From: Glaciecola sp049650345
GTDB lineage: Bacteria > Pseudomonadota > Gammaproteobacteria > Enterobacterales > Alteromonadaceae
Direction of reading: 5' to 3'
Length of the DNA: 64,000 nt
NCBI GenBank assembly: GCA_049650345.1
Contig: JBARZY010000101.1
Coordinates: 1 to 64,000, forward strand
The translations under genes and the position numbers were made by a program. Position 1 is the stretch's first letter. The number at the start of each line of letters is the position of its first letter. Shown in pieces: positions 32,519 to 42,095 of the stretch. The notes beneath the pieces are model-generated. The model did no database searches, was not told the DNA's origin, and saw nothing but the letters and a program-made list of their open reading frames with translations.

Positions 32519-34342
32519 CTACTGTGCAGCTAAGTAATCGCTAATGAGGCGGGTAAAAGGTTCACCATATTTTTGAAGCTTTTTCTCGCCCACTCCCGTG
32601 ACGTTTAAAAAGTCCTCGCGACTTACGGGCAGTTTCGCCGTCATGTCAGATAGACTTGCGTCGCTAAATATAGTGAATGCGGGTACCTTGCTTTCATCAG
32701 CCAATTGTTTTCTTAAATGCTTTAATTTAGCAAACAGTTTGGTATCGATTGTGGCTGGTTCGTATTTGTTTTTGCGTGCAGCACTAACACTAAATTTCGG
32801 TACGGCTAGTTGCACATTTGTTACACCTTTTAGCACCGAGGCTCCAGCTTGGTTTAAGCGCAAAATCCCTCCCATGGTCATGTCGATACGAATCAAACCT
32901 TGATGAATGACTTGTTGAATAATATTGTGCCAATATTGATCCGGTTGGTCTTTTCCAATTCCGTGGGTAGACAGCTGATTATGTTCTAAATCAAGAATTT
33001 TGCGGTGCGATTTTCCTCTAAGGACATCAATTACATACTGGATACCGGTTTCACCTTTTAAACGATATATACAAGACAACAGCTTTTGTGCTGCTACGGT
33101 ACCGTTAAACATTTTAGGTGGGTATTGGCATACATCACAGTTGCCACAACTCTCTTGACGCGCATCGCCGAAATAATTGAGTAGCACTTGTCGCCTACAA
33201 GTTTGTGCTTCGGCAAATGACTGCATGGCTTCAAATTTATGCATTTCTAATGCAAAACGCTCGGGTGTTGAACCATCAGCAATCCATTTTTTGATTCTTG
33301 CAGCGTCTTTATCGTCATAAAGTAACAGGGCTTCAGCCGGCATGCCATCGCGACCGGCTCGTCCAGTTTCTTGATAAAAAGATTCAATGCTGCGAGGCAC
33401 ATCATGGTGCACTACAAAGCGTACATTTGATTTGTTAATGCCCATACCAAAAGCGACGGTAGCAACCACAACTTGAAGATCGTCTGCTAAAAATAGATTC
33501 TGAATATGTTCACGCTCGTGAGTTTCTTTTCCAGCATGATATGCGCCGGTGGCTATCCCTGCATTGAGTAATTTTTGGCAAAGATCATCGACCTTCGCGC
33601 GGCTATTGCAGTATACGATGCCACTGTTTCCCTGCTGTTGCTTCACAAAGTCAACGACCTGATCGGCGCCTTTGTACTTGCTTAATAAGTTATAACGAAT
33701 ATTGGGACGGTCAAATCCACCTTTGAAGACAAAAGGGTCGTTTAGTGAAAGTTGATGTTGAATATCTACTTGTGTTGCATGGTCTGCAGTGGCGGTTAGG
33801 GCGATTATAGGCACTTGCGTGAAAACCTGTTTTAGTTCACCTAAGCGTCGGTACTCTTTTCTAAAATCGTGCCCCCATTGACTGACGCAATGTGCTTCGT
33901 CTACTGCTATTAAACTTACATTAACGTGCGAGAGTTGAGATAAAAAGTAAGGTTGTAGCAAGCGCTCAGGCGCTACGTACAAAATGTTGAGTGCTCCACT
34001 TTTCAGCTGTTGCATTATCTGTGCTGCTTGTTCTGCTTGTAAGCTTGAATTTAAATACTCAGCACTCACTCCTTGAGCCTGTAACTGTTGCACTTGATCT
34101 TGCATTAAGGAGATAAGTGGTGATACAACAATGGTCAACCCATCAAGCGCAATGGCTGGAACTTGATAGCATAATGATTTTCCACCGCCAGTAGGTAACA
34201 AGATCAACGCATCGCGATTGTTAAGGATGTGTTCTATGACTTCCCATTGGCCATCTCTAAATTCGTCAAAACCAAAGCTTTGCTTCAGTATTGCTAAGCA
34301 TTTTTGCTTGGTTGATACAACGGGAGGAACGGCAATGTTCAA
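32519..34342 (-). CDS. recQ: ATP-dependent DNA helicase RecQ
   Basis: 3'-5' superfamily 2 helicase acting in RecF-pathway recombination and replication fork repair. The 607-aa protein starts at TTG 34342; no nearby in-frame ATG is available. Walker A LLPTGGGKSLCYQVPA, DEAH box AVDEAHCVSQWGHDFR, SAT-like TATAD, and motif VI ETGRAGRDG are intact. A four-Cys zinc motif (CRRQVLLNYFGD ... CGNCDVC) precedes the winged-helix domain, and a C-terminal HRDC domain is present (about 525-605). Length and order are those of E. coli RecQ. Confidence 0.96.
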   Translation of the reverse strand: MNIAVPPVVSTKQKCLAILKQSFGFDEFRDGQWEVIEHILNNRDALILLPTGGGKSLCYQVPAIALDGLTIVVSPLISLMQDQVQQLQAQGVSAEYLNSSLQAEQAAQIMQQLKSGALNILYVAPERLLQPYFLSQLSHVNVSLIAVDEAHCVSQWGHDFRKEYRRLGELKQVFTQVPIIALTATADHATQVDIQHQLSLNDPFVFKGGFDRPNIRYNLLSKYKGADQVVDFVKQQQGNSGIVYCNSRAKVDDLCQKLLNAGIATGAYHAGKETHEREHIQNLFLADDLQVVVATVAFGMGINKSNVRFVVHHDVPRSIESFYQETGRAGRDGMPAEALLLYDDKDAARIKKWIADGSTPERFALEMHKFEAMQSFAEAQTCRRQVLLNYFGDARQESCGNCDVCQYPPKMFNGTVAAQKLLSCIYRLKGETGIQYVIDVLRGKSHRKILDLEHNQLSTHGIGKDQPDQYWHNIIQQVIHQGLIRIDMTMGGILRLNQAGASVLKGVTNVQLAVPKFSVSAARKNKYEPATIDTKLFAKLKHLRKQLADESKVPAFTIFSDASLSDMTAKLPVSREDFLNVTGVGEKKLQKYGEPFTRLISDYLAAQ

Positions 34343-34550
34343 ATCAATATACCTTTATATAACACATACAGCAGTGACCAACCTGAGTGAATAGTGTGGC
34401 CTGAATCTCTATACTCACTATTGTACTGGTTTTTGATGCCTCTATCTAATGTACTTAGGGTGAGTTTGGTAATTTAGCCGTAAAATCATCTTGCATGTGC
34501 CTTGAGCATACCCGACAATGCGCCATTCTTAAGCGCATTAGAGAAAAATA

Positions 34551-35459
34551 TTGGAAGCAAATAATCAAACAAAAGCAGGTATGCTGTTTGCCATAGCGGC
34601 ATACAGTATGTGGGGATTTGCGCCTATCTATTTTAAGGCTTTGAGTGTTATTCCCGCCGGCGAAATATTGATGCATCGAGTTGTTTGGTCTGCGTTGGTG
34701 CTAGTGTTTTTGATTGTTGGTTTACGCCAAATTGCGAAAGTAAAAATGGCGCTAAAATCGCCGAAAGTGCTCAGAACGTTACTGTTAGCAGGTGTATTGT
34801 TGGCGTGTAATTGGTTATTGTTTATATGGGCGGTAAACAATAATTACTTACTTGAAGCAAGTTTAGGATATTACATCAATCCTTTGATTAACGTCTTTTT
34901 AGGGCGTTTGTTTTTGGGAGAACGCTTAAGATTATTGCAGAAAGTCGCAGTTGGAATAGCAGCCGTTGGCGTATTGGTGCTGCTAGTCAATTATGGCAGC
35001 TTACCGTGGGTTGCGTTAACGTTGGCATGTACGTTTAGCGTTTATGGTTTGTTGCGCAAGCAAGTGGCGGTAGATTCTATACCTGGTTTGTTTATTGAAA
35101 CACTAATGATGTTACCAGCAGCCTTAATTTATTGGCTTTGGTTTGCAGACAATAGCAGCAATTTCGCCAACAATAGCAACCAACTTAATACCTTATTGGT
35201 TTTAGCCGGTGTGGTTACCACTGCTCCTTTACTTTGTTTTACTGCGGCTGCTCGCAGAATTAAATATTCTACCCTCGGCTTTTTTCAATATATTGGCCCG
35301 ACAATTATGTTTGTATTGGCGGCTTGGTTGTATCATGAGCCTTTATCTGAAGCCAGACTAGTGACGTTTTTGTTTGTCTGGTCTGCGTTGGCGCTATTCA
35401 CCTATGATTCATTGCAAGCTTATAGACAACAGCGAAAAGCAAAAGGCTTGATAGTATAG
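34551..35459 (+). CDS. rarD: RarD/EamA-type permease
   Basis: The 302-aa inner-membrane protein has ten predicted helices in two EamA halves. It begins near MLFAIAAYSMWGFAPIYFKAL, with AGEILMHRVVWSALVLVFL and NWLLFIWAVNNNYLLEASLGYYINPLINVFLGRLFLGERLR, all characteristic of RarD. The TTG at 34551 is the annotated start; no clear ribosome site exists and ATG 34581 is possible. RarD proteins are related to metabolite exporters (chloramphenicol-sensitive protein); the substrate is unknown. It is divergent from recQ and convergent with uvrD. Confidence 0.9.
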   Translation: MEANNQTKAGMLFAIAAYSMWGFAPIYFKALSVIPAGEILMHRVVWSALVLVFLIVGLRQIAKVKMALKSPKVLRTLLLAGVLLACNWLLFIWAVNNNYLLEASLGYYINPLINVFLGRLFLGERLRLLQKVAVGIAAVGVLVLLVNYGSLPWVALTLACTFSVYGLLRKQVAVDSIPGLFIETLMMLPAALIYWLWFADNSSNFANNSNQLNTLLVLAGVVTTAPLLCFTAAARRIKYSTLGFFQYIGPTIMFVLAAWLYHEPLSEARLVTFLFVWSALALFTYDSLQAYRQQRKAKGLIV

Positions 35460-35501
35460 CAGGCGTTTGCTTATGCTTTGTATCTATGGCGTGACATGTA
35501 C

Positions 35502-37670
35502 TTAACATTTTTCCAATTTGGCATAGGCTAACATAAGCCATTTGCTGCCAACGTCGTCGAAATGCACCTGAACTCTGCCATGATCGCCACTTCCTTCGTA
35601 GTTTAATACGGTGCCTTCACCAAATTTTGCATGCATAACCCGTTCGCCTAGGGTAAACCCGGTATGTACAAACGAGTCGTGAGACACTTGTTGGCTAAAG
35701 CGATTTTGGACGGGTTGTGTTACTTGAGAGCGCAACCTGATTTCTTCAATAAAATCCCCAGGAATTTCGCGTACAAACCTGGAAATAGTATGGTATTTGT
35801 CTTGTCCATATAAACGACGTGTTTCTGCATAGGTAATAATAAGCTGCTGCATAGCACGCGTCATACCCACATATGCGAGTCGTCTCTCTTCTTCGAGTCT
35901 GTCGGGCTCTTCATTGCTCATGTTACTGGGAAACATGCCTTCTTCTACCCCCGCCATTACTACAAGCGGAAACTCTAAGCCTTTTGCGGTATGTATTGTC
36001 ATGAGCTGCACAGCATCTTGATCGACCTCAGCTTGCGCATCGCCGGCTTCTAAGCTGGCATGTGCTAAAAAGGCAGCTAATGGCTCCATTTCGCTAGCGT
36101 CTTCAGGGGCTTCAAACTGCTTTACTGCAGTTACAAGTTCTTGCAGGTTTTCAATGCGGGCTTGTGCTTTATCGCCTTTTTCTGCTTGATACATGGCGTA
36201 CAAGCCCGACGACTTGATGACCGAATCAGCTTGGTCATGTAGGGCCATTTCGGCAGTGTTTTTACTCATACTTTCTATACTGTCATAAAAACTACTCAAG
36301 GCATTTGCAGCGCGTCCTGACAATCGTTTTTCAAGTAACATGTTACGACCCGCCTGCCACATTGCGAGTTTGTTTTCGCGTGCATATTCACGAATTTGGG
36401 CCAGTGTTTTATCACCTAGGCCTCTGGCAGGCGTATTTACCACTCGTTCAAACGCTGCATCGTCTATTGGGTTACAAATTAGTCTTAAATAACTTAAGGC
36501 GTCTTTAATTTCTTGACGTTCGAAAAAGCGTAGTCCACCGTAGATTCGGTATGGCATGCGCTGATGTAAAAGGGCTTCTTCTAGCACCCTAGACTGTGCG
36601 TTGTTACGATATAAGATCGCACATTCAGATAAGCTCGCGCCTTGTTCATGGAAATCTTTAATTCGTGACACAATAAAACGGGCTTCATCAACTTCATTAA
36701 AACCGGCGTACAAAGCTATTTTTTTACCTTCTTCGCCTTGCGTCCATAACTCTTTACCTAAGCGCCCTGTGTTATGGTCAATAACGGCATTAGCAGCACT
36801 TAATATATTAGATGTAGATCGGTAGTTCTGTTCTAATCTGATGGTTTGTGCGTGTGGGAAGTCATCAAGAAAATGCGAAATATTTTTTACATTAGCACCG
36901 CGCCAACCATAAATTGATTGGTCATCGTCACCCACTATCATCATGTTATTGTCTTTGTTAGTGAGTAGTTTTAACCAAGCATATTGAATATTATTGGTAT
37001 CTTGAAATTCGTCTACTAAGATAGAGCGGAATCGTTGCTGATAGTGTTTTCTTAATGAATCGTTGTCGCGTATGGTTTCATAACAGCGCAATAGTAATTC
37101 TGCAAAGTCGACTAAACCCGAGCGTTGACAGGCATCCTCATATGCTTGATAGATGTCGCGCATTTTCTTTTGATTAGGGTCGTCAAAGGTTTCGACCTGT
37201 TTTGCTCGTAAGCCTTCGTCTTTATTCCCATTGATATACCATTGGACTTGCTTTGGCGGCCAGTGTTTCTCATCAAGGTTCATTGCTTTTAGCAAGCGCT
37301 TGATTAATCGATATTGATCGTCTGAATCAATAATCGTGAAGTTTTGTGGCAGTTTTGCCTCGTCGTAATGCAAACGCAATAGGCGGTGGGCCAAGCCATG
37401 GAACGTACCCATCCACATACTATGCAGAGAGTTACCCATCAGTTTTTCTACTCTGGCGCGCATCTCTTTTGCTGCTTTATTAGTAAAAGTAACAGCCAAC
37501 ACACTGTAAGACGAGATCTTTTCAACTTCAATAAGCCACGCAATACGATGCACAAGTACTCTTGTTTTACCACTGCCTGCGCCTGCTAGAATCAACATAT
37601 TTTGATTGGGAGCAGCAACGGCTTCGCGTTGTTTATCGTTGAGTTCATCTAAAAGGAGAGATACGTCCAT
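35502..37670 (-). CDS. uvrD: DNA helicase II UvrD
   Basis: 3'-5' superfamily 1A helicase for nucleotide excision and mismatch repair. I start at ATG 37670 (MDVSLLLDELN, 722 aa), which has AGG eight bases upstream; a frame extension to 37703 adds a non-conserved head. Walker A (ILAGAGSGKTRVLV), FTNKAAKEM, DEFQDTN, GDDDQSIYGWRGA, the QNYRS motif IV-type stretch and TIHTAKGLEFP are intact. A UvrD C-terminal domain follows. A near-match of the repeat (TGACAGGCA) lies within at about 37128. E. coli has uvrD next to yigB; here cysE, yghU and yigZ intervene. Confidence 0.97.
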   Translation of the reverse strand: MDVSLLLDELNDKQREAVAAPNQNMLILAGAGSGKTRVLVHRIAWLIEVEKISSYSVLAVTFTNKAAKEMRARVEKLMGNSLHSMWMGTFHGLAHRLLRLHYDEAKLPQNFTIIDSDDQYRLIKRLLKAMNLDEKHWPPKQVQWYINGNKDEGLRAKQVETFDDPNQKKMRDIYQAYEDACQRSGLVDFAELLLRCYETIRDNDSLRKHYQQRFRSILVDEFQDTNNIQYAWLKLLTNKDNNMMIVGDDDQSIYGWRGANVKNISHFLDDFPHAQTIRLEQNYRSTSNILSAANAVIDHNTGRLGKELWTQGEEGKKIALYAGFNEVDEARFIVSRIKDFHEQGASLSECAILYRNNAQSRVLEEALLHQRMPYRIYGGLRFFERQEIKDALSYLRLICNPIDDAAFERVVNTPARGLGDKTLAQIREYARENKLAMWQAGRNMLLEKRLSGRAANALSSFYDSIESMSKNTAEMALHDQADSVIKSSGLYAMYQAEKGDKAQARIENLQELVTAVKQFEAPEDASEMEPLAAFLAHASLEAGDAQAEVDQDAVQLMTIHTAKGLEFPLVVMAGVEEGMFPSNMSNEEPDRLEEERRLAYVGMTRAMQQLIITYAETRRLYGQDKYHTISRFVREIPGDFIEEIRLRSQVTQPVQNRFSQQVSHDSFVHTGFTLGERVMHAKFGEGTVLNYEGSGDHGRVQVHFDDVGSKWLMLAYAKLEKC

Positions 37671-37796
37671 TGCATTACCTGTAGCTATAAAACACAAAAC
37701 CAATTTTACGTTTTTTAATCATTATTGTTTGTAAATATACCAGTTATCGCTAATAAAAGCTGTCTATTTATACAGCGTTTTGGTGTTTTGATAACT

Positions 37797-37905
37797 GGAC
37801 AGGCACTTTTAGATTCCTCAAAGCTGGACAGGCATGTTTATCGTTTACTATTTGATACACATGACGAGTTAAAAATGCCTGTCCAGTTATGTTTCTGTCC
37901 AGTTA
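37797..37905. repeat. GGACAGGCA repeat cluster between uvrD and cysE
   Basis: Direct copies lie at 37797-37805 and 37826-37834, and an inverted copy at 37876-37884; a diverged TGTCCAG follows near 37898. The second direct copy and the inverted copy, each extended to CTGGACAGGCA, could pair as an 11-bp stem. The 399 bases from 37671 to 38069 contain no other feature I can support. Confidence 0.9.
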
Positions 37906-38069
37906 TGTTTCAATGCACAGATTCAATTATGAATGCCAGTCTAGAATCTGGATAATTTAACGAAACTTGCTTGTCCAGGAATCAAAAAAACGATTTAGAT
38001 AAAATCCTACCCTTGGTTTTCTCGGTACAAACCACTATTATTCTTAAACGAAACTACAGGGTACTGAAA

Positions 38070-38876
38070 ATGACTGATCCACAATTAAACAATGATTTCT
38101 GGCGAGTGCTTAAAAACGAAGCGCTTGAGGTATCTCAGAAAGAGCCGTTGTTAGCGAGTTATTTGCATGCCTGTGTGTTGAGCCATCATAACTTCGAAAC
38201 TTCTTTGAGTTTTATATTATCAAATAAGGTCAGTGACGATGTGATGCCCGCCATTGCAGTGAGTGAGATGTTTGATGAAGCATATTTATTGAGTCCTGCC
38301 ATTGTTGAAGCTGCCATGCAAGATATACAGGCTGTAGTTAACCGCGATCCAGCAGTTTCTTCTTACCTAACTGTGTTGATTCATTTTAAAGGCTTTCAAG
38401 CCCTTCAAGTGCACCGATTAGCACATTATTTATGGCACAAAGGGCGCACCGATCTTGCATTGTTTATTCAAAGCAGAAACTCTGAGGCTTTCTCGGTAGA
38501 CATACATCCTGCAGCTAAAATAGGGAAAGGCGTCATGTTTGATCACGCCACTGGTATCGTTATCGGTGAAACTGCGGTCGTAGAAGACAATGTTTCATTG
38601 TTACAAGGCGTGACTTTGGGAGGGACTGGAAACGAATCTGGCGACCGACACCCGAAAGTGCGCGAGGGAGTAATGATTGGTTCTGGCGCAAAGGTGCTTG
38701 GTAATATAGAAATTGGAAGAGGCTCCAAGATTGGAGCGGGTAGCGTTGTATTAAATAACGTTAAACCATGCCGCACAGTGGCGGGGGTACCAGCAAAAGT
38801 GGTTGGCACACCAAATTGTGACATGCCATGTGATTCTATGGATCAAAATGTGTATGCAGACACACTCAAACGTTAA
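38070..38876 (+). CDS. cysE: Serine O-acetyltransferase
   Basis: Acetylates serine with acetyl-CoA in the first committed step of cysteine synthesis. ATG 38070 follows ACAGGG by eight bases and gives 268 aa, the normal size; the open frame upstream (to 37971) lies in the repeat region and is not conserved. The N-terminal helical SATase_N domain is followed by the left-handed beta-helix hexapeptide repeats (SVDIHPAAKIGKGVMFDHATGIVIGETAVVEDNVSLLQGVTLGGTG, HPKVREGVMIGSGAKVLGNIEIGRGSKIGAGSVV). The catalytic His in FDHATG and the C-terminal tail are present. Confidence 0.96.
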   Translation: MTDPQLNNDFWRVLKNEALEVSQKEPLLASYLHACVLSHHNFETSLSFILSNKVSDDVMPAIAVSEMFDEAYLLSPAIVEAAMQDIQAVVNRDPAVSSYLTVLIHFKGFQALQVHRLAHYLWHKGRTDLALFIQSRNSEAFSVDIHPAAKIGKGVMFDHATGIVIGETAVVEDNVSLLQGVTLGGTGNESGDRHPKVREGVMIGSGAKVLGNIEIGRGSKIGAGSVVLNNVKPCRTVAGVPAKVVGTPNCDMPCDSMDQNVYADTLKR

Positions 38877-38898
38877 GCTGTCTGCAACGCACGTTATT

Positions 38899-39753
38899 TT
38901 ACTTGCCTAATACTTTGTCGATGTCTTCAGCGCTATTTCTATTCTTCAGCTGTTGACTTTCGTCTCCCCAGCTTCTGTTGACAATAACACCGCGTTTCAC
39001 CGCTTCGCGCTCGCCAATTTGATTGGCCCAGCGCACTACATGTTTATAGCCAGACACCTCTAAAAACTCAGCTGCATCATAAAGCTTACCTTGAGCCATT
39101 AATCCATACCACGGCCAAATTGCCATATCAGCGATAGAATATTCACTACCCGCAATGTATTCATTATCAGCTAGTTGCTTATCCAATACGTCTAATTGAC
39201 GTTTAACTTCCATTGCATATCGATTAATAGGGTATTCATACTTCTCAGGAGCATAAGCATAAAAGTGTCCAAAACCTCCGCCTAAAAACGGTGCACTGCC
39301 CATTTGCCACATTAACCAAGACATTACTTCAGCTCTGGCATTTGATTCGGTAGGTAAAAAGTGTCCGAACTTTTCTGCTAAATAGACTAGGATGGCGCCC
39401 GACTCAAATATTCTGATGGGTTTGCTGCCTGAGCGGTCTAATAATGCGGGTATTTTTGAATTTGGGTTAATTGCTACAAAGTCGCTACCAAACTGATCGC
39501 CTTCTTGAATATTGACAAAAAATGCGTCGTATTCAGCATCTTTTACACCTGCTTGTAGAAGTTCTTCAAACATTATAGTGACTTTTACGCCGTTTGGCGT
39601 CGCCAGCGAATGCAATTGAAATGGATGTTCTCCAATGGGCAGTTCTGCATCATGCGTACTTCCAGAGATTGGACGATTGATATTTGCAAACTTCCCGCCA
39701 CTTGCTTTGTCCCACGACCATACTTTTGGTGGCGTATATGTTTTGTCTGTCAT
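38899..39753 (-). CDS. yghU: Glutathione S-transferase, YghU type
   Basis: The 284-aa protein has the YghU/Nu-class GST arrangement: an N-terminal extension (YTPPKVWSWDKASGGKFANINRPISG), a thioredoxin-like domain (HPFQLHSLATPNGVKVTIMFEELL, GDQFGSDFVAINPNSKIPAL, IFESGAILVYLAEKFG) and a helical domain (SWLMWQMGSAPFLGGGFGHFYAYAPEKYEYPINRY). These proteins act as glutathione-disulfide reductases or peroxidases; the TPNG stretch replaces a classical catalytic Tyr. ATG 39753 start. It lies downstream of, and convergent with, cysE. Confidence 0.93.
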   Translation of the reverse strand: MTDKTYTPPKVWSWDKASGGKFANINRPISGSTHDAELPIGEHPFQLHSLATPNGVKVTIMFEELLQAGVKDAEYDAFFVNIQEGDQFGSDFVAINPNSKIPALLDRSGSKPIRIFESGAILVYLAEKFGHFLPTESNARAEVMSWLMWQMGSAPFLGGGFGHFYAYAPEKYEYPINRYAMEVKRQLDVLDKQLADNEYIAGSEYSIADMAIWPWYGLMAQGKLYDAAEFLEVSGYKHVVRWANQIGEREAVKRGVIVNRSWGDESQQLKNRNSAEDIDKVLGK

Positions 39754-39880
39754 AATTTATTGTCTTTTTGTTATTTGATTACTATCTAGTATGCGACTAA
39801 TTAAAAAAAATAAAAGGGGAGGCGGCTATATTTGTAAGAGTAGAAAATGATTAGATAGAGACAAAAGGCATGAAAGAAAT

Positions 39881-40477
39881 CTATAAAACGGCAATCGAAA
39901 TTTGGTGTGCCTGTAGCTGCTCCTTTAATGCTTCTATTTTACTTTGAGGTATTGTCGCTATCAAAGTTACGTGTTCCGTATAGTTAACATTGCTTACCTC
40001 AGCATTGGCCAATTGCAATAAATGCCGTGAGTACTGCTCTTGGTGATAGTCGCTCACAATTTTAATGCGGATAACAGGCTCGTAGGTATTTGTAGTGGCA
40101 CTATCAAGCAGTTGTTGTGTGGCGGTAGAATAGGCCCTCACTAATCCTCCCGCCCCAAGTTTTATGCCGCCAAAATAACGTGAAACCACCACTATGAGGT
40201 TGCCAATATCTCCATGTTGCAACACATTTAATATGGGCTTTCCTGCGGTGCCACTTGGTTCTCCGTCATCACTCATAGCCATTGTGTTTGGCGATTGAGG
40301 TTGGCCAATTAAGTAAGCCCAACAATGATGCCTAGCATCTGGGTAACGCAGTTTTACATCAGCAAGGACCTTAAGTGCCTGTCCACGATTTGATGCATGT
40401 TGTGCATAAGCAATAAATTTACTTTTTTTTATTTCGTATGTACGTTCGCAGGAACACGATAAAATACTGTATTGCAT
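39881..40477 (-). CDS. yigZ: YigZ/IMPACT family protein
   Basis: The 198-aa protein starts at ATG 40477, five bases after the yigB stop; an upstream in-frame start would overlap yigB by over 100 bases. It has the UPF0029 N-terminal domain (EIKKSKFIAYA, HHCWAYLIG, MSDDGEPSGTAGKPILNVL, VVVSRYFGGIKLGAGGLVRAYS) and a C-terminal DUF1949-like domain. The eukaryotic relative IMPACT regulates Gcn2; the bacterial role is not established. One GGACAGGCA copy in reverse orientation lies within (40376), reading RGQAL in the protein. Confidence 0.9.
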   Translation of the reverse strand: MQYSILSCSCERTYEIKKSKFIAYAQHASNRGQALKVLADVKLRYPDARHHCWAYLIGQPQSPNTMAMSDDGEPSGTAGKPILNVLQHGDIGNLIVVVSRYFGGIKLGAGGLVRAYSTATQQLLDSATTNTYEPVIRIKIVSDYHQEQYSRHLLQLANAEVSNVNYTEHVTLIATIPQSKIEALKEQLQAHQISIAVL

Positions 40478-40482
40478 AAATT

Positions 40483-41202
40483 TTATGGCAATAAAGTTGT
40501 TAGTTGATGAAGGCTGCTTAATTGAATCGTTGGTAACAATTCTGTCGCTTCTTGATTCAAGTTCATTTTGCGATTCACTGCAAACCAAGCGCTTTGGTAA
40601 CCGGCTAAAATCGCACCTTTTACATCTTTCTCTAAGTCATCACCCACATGCAAGATATGCTTTGGTGGAATATTTAAAGCCTTACTAATATGCCTAAACA
40701 TCGCCACATTCGGTTTCAAAGGGTATTTTGGACAGGCATGTATAATATGAGAAAAGTAGTCTGCTATACCGATTTGTTTGCAGTTAACATTACCGTTAGT
40801 GATCGCCGCAAGTGGTACTTTTTCTGATAACTCCTTCAGTACCGTAACTACCGCCGGACTGACAGAAAAGTCGCTTCTTTTATAGTAAAAATGCGAAAAG
40901 CAAGCATCTACAGCTTGAGCTAGATCAGGCACTTTCATGCCGGCTTGCGTAAACCCTTGATGAAGTACCTTTTTGCGTAAAGTACCAATGTCATTGACTA
41001 ATTCAGGTTGTAAACGAAGCACGTGTTGGCGACAAATTTTCCACTGTTCAGGCGAAATGCTTGCGGCAATGGGGAAGTGAGTTTTGACATAATGCCTTAA
41101 TGATGCCTCCGCAGCATAAATATACGGCATGTTGTCGTATAGAGTGTCGTCTAGATCAAAGGTAAGTGCACGTATTTCATGTAATGGTCGGTAAGTAATC
41201 AC
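40483..41202 (-). CDS. yigB: HAD phosphatase YigB
   Basis: HAD-superfamily phosphatase; E. coli YigB dephosphorylates 5-amino-6-(5-phosphoribitylamino)uracil in riboflavin synthesis. The 239-aa protein has motif I TFDLDDTLYDN, motif II ITNGN, a motif III lysine (PLKPN) and motif IV HVGDDLEKDV. The GTG start at 41202 overlaps the xerC stop by four bases. Gene order dapF-(DUF484)-xerC-yigB is conserved among gammaproteobacteria. A GGACAGGCA copy (40730 on +) reads ACPK in this protein. Confidence 0.93.
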   Translation of the reverse strand: MITYRPLHEIRALTFDLDDTLYDNMPYIYAAEASLRHYVKTHFPIAASISPEQWKICRQHVLRLQPELVNDIGTLRKKVLHQGFTQAGMKVPDLAQAVDACFSHFYYKRSDFSVSPAVVTVLKELSEKVPLAAITNGNVNCKQIGIADYFSHIIHACPKYPLKPNVAMFRHISKALNIPPKHILHVGDDLEKDVKGAILAGYQSAWFAVNRKMNLNQEATELLPTIQLSSLHQLTTLLP

Positions 41203-42095
41203 TTCCTTTTGGCCCTCGGGTGTGCGTTATCATATACTTGGCTAAGGTGGTCAAAGTTAAGATGCGTATACACTTGGGTTGTAGATAAATTTGCATGTCC
41301 AAGTAGCTCTTGAACGCCTCGTAAGTCATTGCTTGATTCCAGCACATGGGTAGCAAACGAATGACGCAGTGTGTGAGGACTAATTTTTTGATATAGGGTT
41401 TGCTGCTTGGCCCATTTTTCAAGTCTATTGGCTACTTGTCTGTTTGACAGGCGACGTTTACGAATGGATATAAATACGGCAGGTTGCTCTTCAAAAGGAA
41501 TCATTTTTTCGCGCTCGGGCAAATAAGCTAACAAGGCGTTATGTGCTTGGTTACCTAAGGGCAGCAGGCGTTCTTTGCCGCCTTTACCCATAACTCTTAC
41601 TTCATCTTCATCATTAATATGGCGGTAATCGAGTGCGGTAAGCTCTGATAAACGCATGCCACACCCATATAAAAATTCGAACATGCATTTATCACGCAAT
41701 GATAGAAAGTCGTTTCCATTAAACGATAGTAAGTTGGTGACTTCATCTACGTTTAAATGCTTGGGTAGTGGTTTGTTTTGCTTTACTGAGTGTATCGTGT
41801 CAACGGGGTTGCTATTGAGTACTTCTTGTTTTACTAAATACCGGCAAAAATTTCTAAAAACAGTCAAGCGTAAATTAATTGAACGCGAAGAGAGACCTTG
41901 ATTTTTAGCGTGATACAGCATCTCTTTGCATTTGGTCGAACTTAGGTTTTGCCAGCTAGTTAGCTGCAAATCGGTAACAATGCGTTGCAGTTGGCGACGA
42001 TAGTTACTGACGGTATGTAACGACATTTGTCGTTCAACTTCACATACGCTCAGGTACTCGTCAATGAGTACCTGAGTAGATGCGGGTTGATTCAT
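41199..42095 (-). CDS. xerC: Site-specific tyrosine recombinase XerC
   Basis: With XerD resolves chromosome dimers at dif. The 298-aa protein has an N-terminal SAM-like core-binding domain (LSVCEVERQMSLHTVSNYRRQLQRI) and the catalytic domain with R (GMRLSELTAL), K (VMGKGGKERLLPL), HxxR (SPHTLRHSFATHVL), H (LGHANLSTTQ) and Y (VYTHL). The gene sits between DUF484 and yigB with four-base overlaps on both sides, so the set is an operon. No dif site was identified in the window. Confidence 0.96.
   Translation of the reverse strand: MNQPASTQVLIDEYLSVCEVERQMSLHTVSNYRRQLQRIVTDLQLTSWQNLSSTKCKEMLYHAKNQGLSSRSINLRLTVFRNFCRYLVKQEVLNSNPVDTIHSVKQNKPLPKHLNVDEVTNLLSFNGNDFLSLRDKCMFEFLYGCGMRLSELTALDYRHINDEDEVRVMGKGGKERLLPLGNQAHNALLAYLPEREKMIPFEEQPAVFISIRKRRLSNRQVANRLEKWAKQQTLYQKISPHTLRHSFATHVLESSNDLRGVQELLGHANLSTTQVYTHLNFDHLSQVYDNAHPRAKRK

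Noticed and set aside
37725..37955. Plus-strand open frame of 76 codons
   Set aside because: It runs through the repeat cluster, has no ribosome site and its composition follows the repeats.
37971..38069. N-terminal extension of cysE
   Set aside because: The extra 33 codons lie in the repeat region, while ATG 38070 has a ribosome site and gives the usual SATase length.
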